From positions 81,737 to 145,736 of the forward strand of contig JBNKVM010000049.1 of NCBI GenBank assembly GCA_050299175.1: a stretch of 64,000 bases of DNA. The letters are read 5' to 3'. The first letter of the stretch is position 1. Each line of letters opens with the position of its first letter. Below, piece by piece: positions 52,087-61,054 of this stretch. The stretch comes from JAPHTQ01 sp050299175 (GTDB lineage Bacteria; Pseudomonadota; Gammaproteobacteria; Thiohalomonadales; Thiohalomonadaceae). A model generated the notes under the pieces. The model did not search any database and had not been told where the DNA came from. It was given only the letters and a program-made list of their open reading frames with translations. The position numbers and the translations under genes were made by a program.

Positions 52087-52116
52087 CTTGATACCCTCCT
52101 TAGCCGTCCACATAAT
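52087..52116 (+). promoter_or_regulatory. lon promoter, sigma-70 with overlapping sigma-32-like elements
   Basis: TTGATA (52088-52093), 17-nt spacer, CATAAT (52111-52116). The same bases can be read as CTTGATA (52087-52093), 14 nt, CCACATAA (52108-52115), close to the heat-shock consensus. lon is a heat-shock gene in E. coli, so overlap is plausible. Confidence 0.55.
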
Positions 52117-52226
52117 AATTAAGGTATTGCTGCCCGTTCTGACAATCACCAGGCCCGGCAGCGAGATCTCAGTAACAGTTACTACACCCGACTCACCTCG
52201 AACCGGGTATTAGAGGAAATGCACCG

Positions 52227-54671
52227 ATGGATTCATCAAAAGACAACCAGTCTGACATGACCGAAGAGATGCGCACGCTGCCGGTTCTGCCGCTGCGCGA
52301 TGTGGTGGTCTATCCCCACATGGTGATTCCTCTGTTCGTTGGCCGCGACAAGTCGATCAAGGCACTGGAAGCAGCGATGGAGAGCGACAAGGAGATCCTG
52401 TTGGTGGCGCAAAAGGCTGCCTCTGAGGATGACCCGAGCGAAGAGGACATCTACCGCATTGGTACGCTCTCTACTATTTTGCAGCTGCTCAAGCTTCCCG
52501 ACGGTACAGTCAAGGTACTGGTTGAAGGTGGGCAACGGGCAAAGATTGTTTCCTTTATGGAAGGGGAAGAATATTTCCGCGGCCAGATTCAGGTGCTGGA
52601 AAGCGATCATATCGAAGAGCGCGAGGCCGAGGTATTGTCGCGTTCCGTGCTCAATCAGTTCGATCAGTACGTCAAACTGAACAAGAAGGTTCCTCCTGAG
52701 GTGCTGACTTCCCTTTCGGGTATCGATGATCCAAATCGTTTGGTCGATACCATTGCTGCGCACATGTCGCTGAAGATCGAAGAGAAGCAGGATATCCTGG
52801 AGATCATCAATCTGCGCGAGCGCTTCGAGCATTTGCTCAGCCTGATGGAGTCAGAACTGGATCTGTTACAGGTGGAAAAACGTATTCGTGGTCGGGTCAA
52901 ACGGCAGATGGAGAAGAGTCAGCGCGAGTACTATCTGAATGAGCAGATGAAAGCGATTCAGAAAGAGCTGGGTGAGATGGATGAAGCGCCCAACGAGCTG
53001 GAAGAGCTGGAACAGAAGATCGGCAAGTCCGGCATGACCAAGGAAGCGAAGAAGAAGGCCACCGCCGAACTGAACAAACTGAAGATGATGTCGCCTATGT
53101 CTGCCGAGGCAACTGTGGTGCGCAATTACATCGACTGGCTGGTCAGCGTGCCGTGGAAGAAAAAGAGCAAGGTTCGTCATGATCTGGCGATGGCCGAGGA
53201 AGTACTGGAAGCAGATCACTACGGTCTGGATAAGGTTAAAGAACGTATTCTCGAATACCTGGCGGTACAGCAACGGGTTAAACAGCTCAAGGGGCCTATC
53301 CTCTGTCTGGTCGGTCCGCCCGGGGTAGGCAAGACTTCTTTGGGGCAGTCTATTGCCCGTGCCACTAATCGCAAATTTATCCGTATGGCCCTGGGCGGGG
53401 TACGTGACGAGGCCGAGATACGTGGTCACCGCCGTACCTATATCGGCTCCATGCCGGGCAAGATTATCCAGAACCTCTCCAAGGTAGAGACCCGTAATCC
53501 ACTGTTTTTGCTGGACGAGATCGATAAAATGGCCACCGACTTCCGCGGTGACCCGGCTTCGGCACTGCTTGAGGTACTCGACCCTGAGCAGAACCACACC
53601 TTTAACGATCACTATCTGGAGGTCGATTTCGACCTTTCCGATGTGATGTTTATTGCCACGGCTAACTCGATGAATATCCCCGGCCCGTTGCTGGATCGTA
53701 TGGAAGTGATTCGCATCCCCGGTTATACCGAGGATGAGAAGCTGAACATTGCCAAACGCTATCTGGTACGCAAGGAGCGCAAGGCGAACGGTATCGGTGA
53801 AGAAGAGTTGGCGATCAACGATGATGCTATCCTTGGCATTATCCGCTACTACACCCGTGAGGCGGGGGTACGGAGCTTGCAACGGGAGATCGCCAAGATC
53901 TGTCGTAAGGTCGTCAAGGACCTGCTGCTCCAGGAGGCTCAACAGCCGACTAAAGAGACCCAGCTGGTAACGGTCGGTGGGGATGAACTCGAGCGTTATC
54001 TCGGTGTGCGCCGCTTCCGTTACGGTCTGGCCGAGGAGAAGGATCAGGTCGGTCAGGTCACCGGACTGGCCTGGACCGAAGTGGGCGGCGAACTGCTCAG
54101 TATCGAGACCGTGGTGGTCCCTGGTAAGGGCAAGCACGTCATTACTGGCCAACTGGGCGATGTAATGAAGGAATCGATCCAGGCGGCGATGAGTGTGGTA
54201 CGTAGCCGTGCCGCAACCCTCGGCATCAAACCCGATTTTTACGAAAACCGTGACATCCACGTCCACGTTCCAGAAGGGGCGATCCCCAAGGATGGCCCCA
54301 GTGCGGGTATCGGTATGTGTACCGCTTTGGTCTCTGCGCTGACCGGTATCGCCGTACGTGCCGATGTGGCGATGACCGGCGAGATCACCCTGCGTGGTGA
54401 GGTGCTCCCCATCGGCGGTCTGAAGGAGAAACTGCTGGCAGCTGCTCGTGGGGGAATCAAGCATGTTTTGATCCCCGATGAAAACCGACGTGACCTGGAT
54501 GATGTACCGGACAACATTAAACAGAGTCTGGAAATTCATCCGGTGAAGTGGGTTGATGAAGTGCTGGAGATCGCATTGACAAGTAAACCGGAACCGCTGA
54601 GCGAAGAGGAACTGGTTGAAGTTGTCAAGGGTGGTGAAGGAGATAAACCTAACACTCTTCATACTCATTAA
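52227..54671 (+). CDS. lon: ATP-dependent protease Lon
   Basis: 814 residues. N-terminal substrate domain (LPVLPLRDVVVYPHMVIPLF), AAA+ with GPPGVGKTSLG and LFLLDEIDK, and protease domain with the Ser in KDGPSAGIGM and the Lys in GGLKEKLLAA. Downstream of clpX as usual; ends at a strong terminator. Confidence 0.98.
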   Translation: MDSSKDNQSDMTEEMRTLPVLPLRDVVVYPHMVIPLFVGRDKSIKALEAAMESDKEILLVAQKAASEDDPSEEDIYRIGTLSTILQLLKLPDGTVKVLVEGGQRAKIVSFMEGEEYFRGQIQVLESDHIEEREAEVLSRSVLNQFDQYVKLNKKVPPEVLTSLSGIDDPNRLVDTIAAHMSLKIEEKQDILEIINLRERFEHLLSLMESELDLLQVEKRIRGRVKRQMEKSQREYYLNEQMKAIQKELGEMDEAPNELEELEQKIGKSGMTKEAKKKATAELNKLKMMSPMSAEATVVRNYIDWLVSVPWKKKSKVRHDLAMAEEVLEADHYGLDKVKERILEYLAVQQRVKQLKGPILCLVGPPGVGKTSLGQSIARATNRKFIRMALGGVRDEAEIRGHRRTYIGSMPGKIIQNLSKVETRNPLFLLDEIDKMATDFRGDPASALLEVLDPEQNHTFNDHYLEVDFDLSDVMFIATANSMNIPGPLLDRMEVIRIPGYTEDEKLNIAKRYLVRKERKANGIGEEELAINDDAILGIIRYYTREAGVRSLQREIAKICRKVVKDLLLQEAQQPTKETQLVTVGGDELERYLGVRRFRYGLAEEKDQVGQVTGLAWTEVGGELLSIETVVVPGKGKHVITGQLGDVMKESIQAAMSVVRSRAATLGIKPDFYENRDIHVHVPEGAIPKDGPSAGIGMCTALVSALTGIAVRADVAMTGEITLRGEVLPIGGLKEKLLAAARGGIKHVLIPDENRRDLDDVPDNIKQSLEIHPVKWVDEVLEIALTSKPEPLSEEELVEVVKGGEGDKPNTLHTH

Positions 54672-54717
54672 CTCAACTATCCATCTTTTGTTAGTACTTT
54701 CGGATAGATAAAACAGA

Positions 54718-54757
54718 GTGCCGTGGGAATAATAAATCCCACGGCACAATTTTTTTT
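54718..54757 (+). terminator. Terminator after lon
   Basis: GTGCCGTGGGA (54718-54728) pairs perfectly with TCCCACGGCAC (54737-54747), then eight T. Confidence 0.95.
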
Positions 54758-54833
54758 ACATTAACTGCCATCGCTAAGTCCTTAATACACCGCGCAAACC
54801 CGCACCATTAAAGGCTTTTGTGACTTTCATCCC

Positions 54834-54863
54834 TTGACAGTCGAGAGAGGCAGTTGGTATAAA
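54834..54863 (+). promoter_or_regulatory. hupB promoter
   Basis: Consensus TTGACA (54834-54839), 18-nt spacer, TATAAA (54858-54863). Strong sigma-70 promoter, 116 nt before the HU start. Confidence 0.8.
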
Positions 54864-54978
54864 ACCGGGCAAGTTTTCGCGCCGCCATCGCAGTTATATG
54901 GCGGGTTTTTGTCAGGAAGCACCTTGGTTCGTTTTTTGTTCATCAACCAAGTTATCAATAACGATAGGGGAGAAATCA

Positions 54979-55251
54979 GTGAATAAATCCGAAATGATTG
55001 ATGCTATCGCAGCAGGAGCAGATATTTCCAAAGCCGCAGCAGGTCGTGCTCTGGATTCCATGATTGAAGCCGTTACCGACGCACTGAAAAAAGGTGACAC
55101 CGTTAGCCTGATCGGCTTTGGTACCTTTGTTGTTCGTGAGCGTGCAGCACGTACTGGCCGCAATCCGCGCACCGGTCAAACCATCAATATCGCTGCTTCA
55201 AAAAATCCGAGTTTCAAAGCTGGTAAAGCGCTGAAGGATGCAGTAAACTAG
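54979..55251 (+). CDS. hupB: DNA-binding protein HU (beta type)
   Basis: 90 residues from GTG 54979, with AGGGGAG upstream; this is the exact HU length, so the longer frame starting at 54898 is rejected. Motifs: VNKSEMIDAIA, LIGFGTFVVRERAARTGRNP, ASKNPSFKAGKALKDAV. Nucleoid compaction. Confidence 0.96.
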   Translation: MNKSEMIDAIAAGADISKAAAGRALDSMIEAVTDALKKGDTVSLIGFGTFVVRERAARTGRNPRTGQTINIAASKNPSFKAGKALKDAVN

Positions 55252-55268
55252 CGCGCCTTTACTGACCC

Positions 55269-55344
55269 GGGTGCTTAGCTCAGCTGGGAGAGCATCGCCC
55301 TTACAAGGCGAGGGTCGCAGGTTCGATCCCTGCAGCACCCACCA
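55269..55344 (+). tRNA. tRNA-Val(UAC)
   Basis: 76 nt. Acceptor GGGTGCT/AGCACCC, anticodon loop CTTACAA (TAC) on TCGCC/GGCGA, encoded CCA. Probably cotranscribed with hupB and tRNA-Asp. Confidence 0.95.
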
Positions 55345-55363
55345 ATTTTTTGTAGTAGTTTTT

Positions 55364-55440
55364 GGAGCGGTAGTTCAGTTGGTTAGAATACCGGCCTGTC
55401 ACGCCGGGGGTCGCGGGTTCGAGTCCCGTCCGCTCCGCCA
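55364..55440 (+). tRNA. tRNA-Asp(GUC)
   Basis: 77 nt. Acceptor GGAGCGG/CCGCTCC, anticodon loop CTGTCAC (GTC) on CCGGC/GCCGG, encoded CCA. Confidence 0.95.
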
Positions 55441-55447
55441 CAACAAC

Positions 55448-55478
55448 AAGGGCGCACCTATGGATGCGCCCTTTTTTT
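55448..55478 (+). terminator. Terminator after tRNA-Asp
   Basis: AAGGGCGCA (55448-55456) pairs with TGCGCCCTT (55465-55473), then T run. Confidence 0.9.
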
Positions 55479-55521
55479 GTTTTACACTAACCACTTTTAC
55501 TGGTCTCAGGAATAGACGCCA

Positions 55522-57417
55522 ATGCTTGAATTGATTCGTAGCCGTGCCCAGGGAATCTTCGCCTGGATCATCGTCAGTGGCATCATCATTACTTTCGCCC
55601 TGTTTGGTATCAATCAGTACTTCAGCGGTCGTAGTGACACCAGTGTGGCCAAGGTAAACGGTTCACCGATTTCCCAGACTCAACTGGAACGTGCCTACTC
55701 CCAGCAACGTCAGCGCCTGGCGGAAATGTTTGGCGGCGAGCTGCCGGCCATGTTCACCGAGCAGATGCTCAAGCAGCAGGTACTGGGCCAACTGGTTTCC
55801 CGTGAGGTACTGGTTCAGGCCGCCCTGGAGAGCGGCATGCAGGTGGGTAACAAGCAACTGGTCGATATCATTCGCAGTGCGGAAGTTTTCCAGGAAGACG
55901 GCAAATTCTCTCCGGCCAAATATGAGCAACTGCTCAGTCGTCAGGGGATGACTCCAGGCCAGTTCGAGAATGGGATTCGTCGTGATGTACTGGCTTCCAT
56001 GTACGAAAGTGGTTTCCGCGATACTGCCTTTATCACCAAGACGGAAGTCGACAATTTGCTGCGCCTGCAGAACCAGCAGCGCACTATCGGCTATCTGACC
56101 GTGGCGATTGCCCCTTTCGAAAAGTCGGCCAAGGTTAGCGATGAAGAGATTAATACCTATTACCAGGATAACAGCCAGCGCTTCATGCAGCCTGAGCGGG
56201 TGAAGATTGCCTACCTGGAACTGAACATTGCCGACCTGGCCAAAGAGGTTAAGGTCGACGAGCAGGCTCTACGCAGCCGCTATGACGCGCAGAAGATCAA
56301 TTACACCACTCCCGAAGAGCGCAAGGCCAGCCATATCCTGATCAAGGTGGCCGAAGATGCCTCGCCTGAGCTGGTAGAGAAGGCACGGCAAAAGGCCGAA
56401 GGGATTCTGACCAAGGTACGTGCCGGGGATGACTTCGCCAAGCTGGCGAAGAGCGAATCCGATGACAGTGGCTCGGCCAAAAAGGGCGGCGACCTGGGTT
56501 TCTTCGGCAAAGGGGCGATGGTGCCTGCCTTTGAAGAGGCGGCCTTCAAACTGAAGAAAGGAGAAGTCAGCGATCTGGTTCGTAGTCCCTTCGGTTTTCA
56601 CATTATCAAACTGACTGATATTCGCGGTGGTGAGGTTAAACCTTTCGACAAGGTGAAAGATCAGATCCGCAAGGACATCCAGAACGAGCAGGCCGAGCAG
56701 AAGTTTTACGATATGGCCGAGCAACTGGAGAACCTGACTTACGAACATCCTGAGTCGTTGCAACTGGCTTCCGAAACCCTGAACCTGCCGATCAAGAACA
56801 GCGACTACTTCACTCGTCAGGGTGGTGCCGGCATCGCTGCGGAACAGAAAGTCGTTACGGCCGCTTTTGCTGACGATGTGCTGCTCAAGGGTTATAACAG
56901 CGCTTCGGTCGAGTTGGGCCGTAATCACATTGTCGTTATGCGTCTCGCCGATCATCAACCTGAAGCGGTTCGTCCGCTGGCCGAAGTGAAAGAGCAGATT
57001 AGCTCGACACTGAAGCATGAAAAGGCGTTGGCCGAAGTGGAAAAGAAAGCCGCCGAACTGCTGCGTAAGGTGCGCGAAGGTGGCTCAGCGGACAAATTGG
57101 CCGAAGGTAAGCAGGTGGTCTGGACTGCCGCCAAGGCGTTGAAGCGCGATGCGGAAAAGGTGGACCAGGCGATTCTGCAGGAGGCATTCCGCCTGCCCAA
57201 GCCGAGCGAAGGCGCTGTCAGCAGCAGTGTGGCGTTGGCTTCTGGCGATCAGGCTGTGGTGATTGTCTCCAAGGTGGTGGACGCTGATCCGGCCAAAGCC
57301 GATGAGAAACAGCGTGCCCAGGCTCGTGCCCAGCTACAGCGGGCAATCTCTGCCACCGCCGTCGAGGCTGCCCTGAGTGGCGCTCGTGCGCGGATGGACG
57401 TCAGTATCAAAAAGTAG
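55522..57417 (+). CDS. ppiD: PpiD, membrane-anchored parvulin-like periplasmic chaperone
   Basis: 631 residues. N-terminal membrane helix (about 13-32), SurA-type chaperone region, parvulin domain (about 265-365: KASHILIKVAEDA, GGDLGFFGKGAMVPAFE, SPFGFHIIKL), C-terminal helical part. Works at the Sec exit with YfgM, which is also in this window. Follows hupB as in E. coli. Confidence 0.95.
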   Translation: MLELIRSRAQGIFAWIIVSGIIITFALFGINQYFSGRSDTSVAKVNGSPISQTQLERAYSQQRQRLAEMFGGELPAMFTEQMLKQQVLGQLVSREVLVQAALESGMQVGNKQLVDIIRSAEVFQEDGKFSPAKYEQLLSRQGMTPGQFENGIRRDVLASMYESGFRDTAFITKTEVDNLLRLQNQQRTIGYLTVAIAPFEKSAKVSDEEINTYYQDNSQRFMQPERVKIAYLELNIADLAKEVKVDEQALRSRYDAQKINYTTPEERKASHILIKVAEDASPELVEKARQKAEGILTKVRAGDDFAKLAKSESDDSGSAKKGGDLGFFGKGAMVPAFEEAAFKLKKGEVSDLVRSPFGFHIIKLTDIRGGEVKPFDKVKDQIRKDIQNEQAEQKFYDMAEQLENLTYEHPESLQLASETLNLPIKNSDYFTRQGGAGIAAEQKVVTAAFADDVLLKGYNSASVELGRNHIVVMRLADHQPEAVRPLAEVKEQISSTLKHEKALAEVEKKAAELLRKVREGGSADKLAEGKQVVWTAAKALKRDAEKVDQAILQEAFRLPKPSEGAVSSSVALASGDQAVVIVSKVVDADPAKADEKQRAQARAQLQRAISATAVEAALSGARARMDVSIKK

Positions 57418-57438
57418 GAACACTCTAGCGGGGGAGAA

Positions 57439-58722
57439 ATGATGGGGAATCGCAAGTTAGCGCTACACTGGCAAATCCTCATCGCTCTCCTGCTGGCTGT
57501 CCCTGTCGGTCTTGCCGCGGGTGAGCAAGGCGCACTCTTCGGTATTACCTTCTATTCGCTCTTCAATTTTCTCGGCGGACTTTTCCTCAACGCCTTGAAG
57601 ATGCTTATTGTTCCTCTGGTTGTCTCCTCGATCATTGTCGGTATTGCAGGCATCGGCTCCTCCAGCAATCTGGGAAGGCTGGGCGGCAAGACACTGCTTT
57701 ATTACTTAACAACTTCACTGCTGGCGATTCTGATAGGCCTGGCCGTGGTCAATCTGATTTCGCCGGGTATCGATGAACTGGGTCCGGTGAAGGAACGCCT
57801 CGGGTTTGATGGTGATATTTCAGCTATCTCCGACAAGGTAGCGGGGCGTGGTGCAGGGGATGTGGTCGATATTTTCCTGCGTATGGTACCGACCAATATC
57901 GTGGCCGCTGCTGCCGATGGACAGATGCTTGGCCTGATCTTCTTCAGTCTGTTGTTCGGATTTTTCATGACCAAAATCCAGGATGACTACGCCGAAACCC
58001 AATACAACTTCTGGCAGGGCGTCTATGAAACCATGATGCGTATTACCGATTGGGTGATGCGTTTCGCCCCTGTCGGTGTCTTTGCCCTGGTGGCAAAAGT
58101 GGTCGCCAGTACAGGATTTTCCGCCTTCGCGCCGCTGGCCTGGTTCTTTGTCAGTGTCGTCCTGGCCCTGGCGCTGCATTTCTTCCTGACCATGCCGCTG
58201 CTGCTCCATTTTGTCGGTGGCGTGAATCCGTTGCGCCACTATCGGGCGATGGCGCCGGCATTATTGACTTCGTTTTCTACCGCCTCATCCTCGGCAACTT
58301 TGCCGATTACCATGGAGTGCGTGGAAAAGAATGCGGGTGTTTCCAATCGTACCAGCAGCTTTGTCCTGCCCCTCGGCGCAACGGTCAATATGGATGGTAC
58401 TGCCCTCTATGAATGTGTGGCCGCGATGTTTATCGCCCAGGCCTATGGGTTGGAGCTGAGTTTCGTTACCCAATTCACCATCGTGCTGACGGCGCTGTTG
58501 ACTTCCATAGGTGTCGCGGGGATTCCAGCTGCCAGCCTGGTGGCAATCAGCATCATTCTCGGCGCGATTGGTTTGCCGCTGGAGGGGATTGGCCTGATCC
58601 TGGCAGTCGATCGCATTCTCGATATGATGCGTACCGCAACCAATGTTTTTTCCGATTCCTGTGGCGCGGTGATTATCGGCCGACTGCAGGGAGAGGAGGG
58701 GATATTAGAAACGCCACGCTGA
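57439..58722 (+). CDS. Dicarboxylate/amino acid:cation symporter (DAACS, GltP/DctA type)
   Basis: 427 residues, about eight membrane helices plus two re-entrant loops. Family marks: the serine-rich loop SFSTASSSATLPITMECVE, NMDGTALYECVAAMFIAQ, and the late DRILDMMRTATNVFSD. The last contains the Asp/Arg/Asn substrate and cation residues. Whether the substrate is glutamate/aspartate or a C4-dicarboxylate cannot be told. The ATG may be the next one (57442). It is 21 nt after ppiD. Confidence 0.92.
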   Translation: MMGNRKLALHWQILIALLLAVPVGLAAGEQGALFGITFYSLFNFLGGLFLNALKMLIVPLVVSSIIVGIAGIGSSSNLGRLGGKTLLYYLTTSLLAILIGLAVVNLISPGIDELGPVKERLGFDGDISAISDKVAGRGAGDVVDIFLRMVPTNIVAAAADGQMLGLIFFSLLFGFFMTKIQDDYAETQYNFWQGVYETMMRITDWVMRFAPVGVFALVAKVVASTGFSAFAPLAWFFVSVVLALALHFFLTMPLLLHFVGGVNPLRHYRAMAPALLTSFSTASSSATLPITMECVEKNAGVSNRTSSFVLPLGATVNMDGTALYECVAAMFIAQAYGLELSFVTQFTIVLTALLTSIGVAGIPAASLVAISIILGAIGLPLEGIGLILAVDRILDMMRTATNVFSDSCGAVIIGRLQGEEGILETPR

Positions 58723-58736
58723 ACAGCGTGGCGTTA
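58711..58736 (+). terminator. Hairpin overlapping the symporter stop codon
   Basis: ACGCCACGCT (58711-58720) pairs perfectly with AGCGTGGCGT (58725-58734), loop GAAC; the TGA stop (58720-58722) lies at the stem tip. The T run after it is weak (TATTTA). Confidence 0.6.
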
Positions 58737-58765
58737 TTTACTTGGAAGCTAACTCCAAAATTAGG

Positions 58766-58877
58766 GCTCGTGCCCGGAGATAAGGCGCAAGGTCTGTGAG
58801 GAGCGTAGTCTACCGGTAGTAAATGCGCACCGGAACAGGCTTTGCAACGCAGGATCAGGGTGCGAGAACAATTTTGG
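58766..58877. repeat. Imperfect palindrome in intergenic DNA, centred on TACCGGTA
   Basis: Centre CTACCGGTAG near 58811-58820. Arms pair in part: GCAAG...CTGT...GCG on the left with GCG...ACAG...TTTGC on the right. No ORF. Compare the element at 47219-47331. Confidence 0.35.
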
Positions 58878-58884
58878 GGCAGCT

Positions 58885-59538
58885 TCAGTCGAACATGCCT
58901 GTCCGTCTACGCGGTCGTAGTAGCGGTAGCAGGAATCCCAGCAGCAACCCACCACCTAGTACGCCGGCGCCCCGGATGAACCAGTCGCGCTGACTGCTGT
59001 CGGCCAGTGTTTTATTTTCTTCGGCAAGCTGTGAGTTCTCCCGTTGCAGGCTATCCACCTGCTTTTTCAATTCTTCGTTCTGGCGGGCAGTTTGAATAGG
59101 TTGGGCTGCGACCTGCTGTAATCCTTCCAGTTCCTTTTGTACCTTGGCCAGATCGCTGCTGAAGTTATCGCGTTCTTTTTCCACCGCGACTTTTTCGCCT
59201 TTCAGTTCTTTCAGCTGTTGTTGCAGCTGTTTGCGCGTCTCCTGCAGCTTCTCCAGTTTCTGCTGCGCAACAGCTAACTGATCGCTAGCGATGGGGGTAT
59301 CGATCAGGTATTGATTTCTTACCCAGCCCTCAGTGCCATCTTCGGTGCGAACATGACTGAATTCGCCATCATCTTGCAGTAGTTCCAGTTTTGCGCCACT
59401 GGGGAGGGATTTAAGTACCTGGTATTCGTTGCCCTGGCCGGTGCGCAACGTGATCAGAAGATGGTCGCTGACATAACGTGTTTCCGCATAAGCGGTGAAG
59501 GGCAGTATCAGAAGCAGGGTAAAAATCATTCTTCTCAT
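58885..59538 (-). CDS. YgiM-like SH3 domain membrane protein (TIGR04211-type)
   Basis: 217 residues. Signal peptide (to TAYA), one bacterial SH3 domain (about 20-80: RYVSDHLLITLRTGQGNEY, EGWVRNQYL), a long coiled coil (about 85-185), and a C-terminal membrane helix ending in basic residues. This is the layout of YgiM, an inner-membrane protein facing the periplasm; its role is unsettled. Divergent neighbours on both sides. Confidence 0.88.
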   Translation of the reverse strand: MRRMIFTLLLILPFTAYAETRYVSDHLLITLRTGQGNEYQVLKSLPSGAKLELLQDDGEFSHVRTEDGTEGWVRNQYLIDTPIASDQLAVAQQKLEKLQETRKQLQQQLKELKGEKVAVEKERDNFSSDLAKVQKELEGLQQVAAQPIQTARQNEELKKQVDSLQRENSQLAEENKTLADSSQRDWFIRGAGVLGGGLLLGFLLPLLRPRRRTGMFD

Positions 59539-59674
59539 TGTCTATTCCTCGCGAAATCGCTGGAGATTGTTACCGTACAGCCGTGAATATGCAGTGTATA
59601 CGGTCACATTCCGTACCATTGCAGGCACGGCAAGAGAAGACGATACCGCGTCCGTTGCAGAATTTCGAGGGAAT

Positions 59675-60898
59675 TTAGAAACGGTAGCCTTTGGACACGA
59701 CAACAATTCCCCCTGGACTCAGCTGAAAACGCTGCCTGTCCCGTTCGCTATCGTGTCCGATGCTCTCGTTATCGGGGACTTCAACATCCTTGTCGATAAT
59801 GCAGTTACGAATACGGCAGTTGTTACCGATGCGCACTCCATTGAACAGGATCGACTCCTCGATAAAGGATTCATTACCCACGCTGACCTTGGGAAAAAGG
59901 ATCGATTGCTGCACGCTGCCACCGGCGATTACCACGCCACCGGCAATAATAGAGTTGATGGCGATACCCTCGGTGCCGAATTCTCCGGGTACGGTTCGTG
60001 CGGGTGGGGCCTGCATTTGATAGGAGCGGATATCCCAGTCTTCCTGGTAGAGATCCAGTGGCGGGATAGCCTTCAACAGATCCATGTTGGATTGATAGAA
60101 GGCATCCAGGGTACCGACATCGCGCCAGTAGTTATCGGCGCTAACCCGGCCAGCCTCGCCGCCGAAACGGTAGGCAAATAGCCGCTTCTCCTGCAACAGG
60201 CGAGGCAGGACATCCATACCGAAATCGTGATTGGAGTTGTCGTCATCCGCATCATAGGCCAGTGCTTCCAGCAGGACGGGCATGGAGAAGACGTAAATAC
60301 CCATTGAGGCGAGGGCATGCTCCGGATCATCGGGCAGGGGCGTGGGAGTCTCCGGTTTTTCCGCGAAGGCGGTGATTTGTTGCTCGCCATCCACTGCCAT
60401 GATGCCAAAGGTCGAGGCCTGACTTGTGGCGACCTGCATCGCGGCGATGGTGACATCGGCCCCGGTCTCTTTATGCGCTTCGAGCATCGCCGCATAGTCC
60501 ATGCGGTAGATGTGATCGGCGGAGAGGATCAGGACATGTTCGGCGCCGCTGCGCTCCAGCAGATAGAGGTTCTGGAAGATGGCGTCTGCGGTACCGCGAT
60601 ACCATTTGTCACCCTTGCGCATCTGCGGTGGCACCGCGGTAATGTATTCGCCCAGTTCCGGATTGAAGATCGACCAGCCGTCGCGCAGGTGTTTCTGCAG
60701 TGAGTGGGATTTGTACTGGGTCAGCACTAGCACCCGACGTAGTCCGGAGTGGAGGCAGTTACTCAGGGCGAAGTCGATAATCCGGTACTTGCCGCCAAAG
60801 GGAACCGCCGGTTTGGCGCGGTCGTCGGTCAGCGGTTTGAGGCGGCTGCCGCTACCTCCGGCGAGGACGATAGTCAGGGTCGAATCGGTGATGGGCAT
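59675..60898 (-). CDS. glgC: Glucose-1-phosphate adenylyltransferase
   Basis: 407 residues from ATG 60898. Makes ADP-glucose for glycogen. Motifs: VLAGGSGSRLKPLTDDRAKPAVPFGG (part), IIDFALSNCLHSG, WYRGTADAIFQN, ILSADHIYRMDY, FAEKPE, and the C-terminal left-handed helix (ILFPKVSVGNES). The 44-residue upstream extension is not homologous and is dropped. No other glycogen gene (glgA, glgB, glgP) is in the window. Confidence 0.95.
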   Translation of the reverse strand: MPITDSTLTIVLAGGSGSRLKPLTDDRAKPAVPFGGKYRIIDFALSNCLHSGLRRVLVLTQYKSHSLQKHLRDGWSIFNPELGEYITAVPPQMRKGDKWYRGTADAIFQNLYLLERSGAEHVLILSADHIYRMDYAAMLEAHKETGADVTIAAMQVATSQASTFGIMAVDGEQQITAFAEKPETPTPLPDDPEHALASMGIYVFSMPVLLEALAYDADDDNSNHDFGMDVLPRLLQEKRLFAYRFGGEAGRVSADNYWRDVGTLDAFYQSNMDLLKAIPPLDLYQEDWDIRSYQMQAPPARTVPGEFGTEGIAINSIIAGGVVIAGGSVQQSILFPKVSVGNESFIEESILFNGVRIGNNCRIRNCIIDKDVEVPDNESIGHDSERDRQRFQLSPGGIVVVSKGYRF

Positions 60899-61054
60899 AT
60901 TGGGTCCGTGTCGCGTTTCAGGCAGCGGGCATTGTATCTCTTCAGGCTGGTTGGGGGGAACGTTCTCGCTGTTGTGACGGTCTCTGAATATCCGTAGTAT
61001 GGGCCTCGGCGGCGCTGTCGCCCGGATCACTGAATAATTTCCAGGGATATTGAT

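Noticed and set aside
52866..54749. 627-residue minus-strand ORF opposite lon
   Set aside because: Mirror of a conserved gene in GC-rich DNA; no domain, no ribosome site, composition follows the lon codons.
54898..54978. 27-residue N-terminal extension of HU
   Set aside because: HU is 90 residues and starts at the GTG at 54979 with a good ribosome site; the extension is not HU-like.
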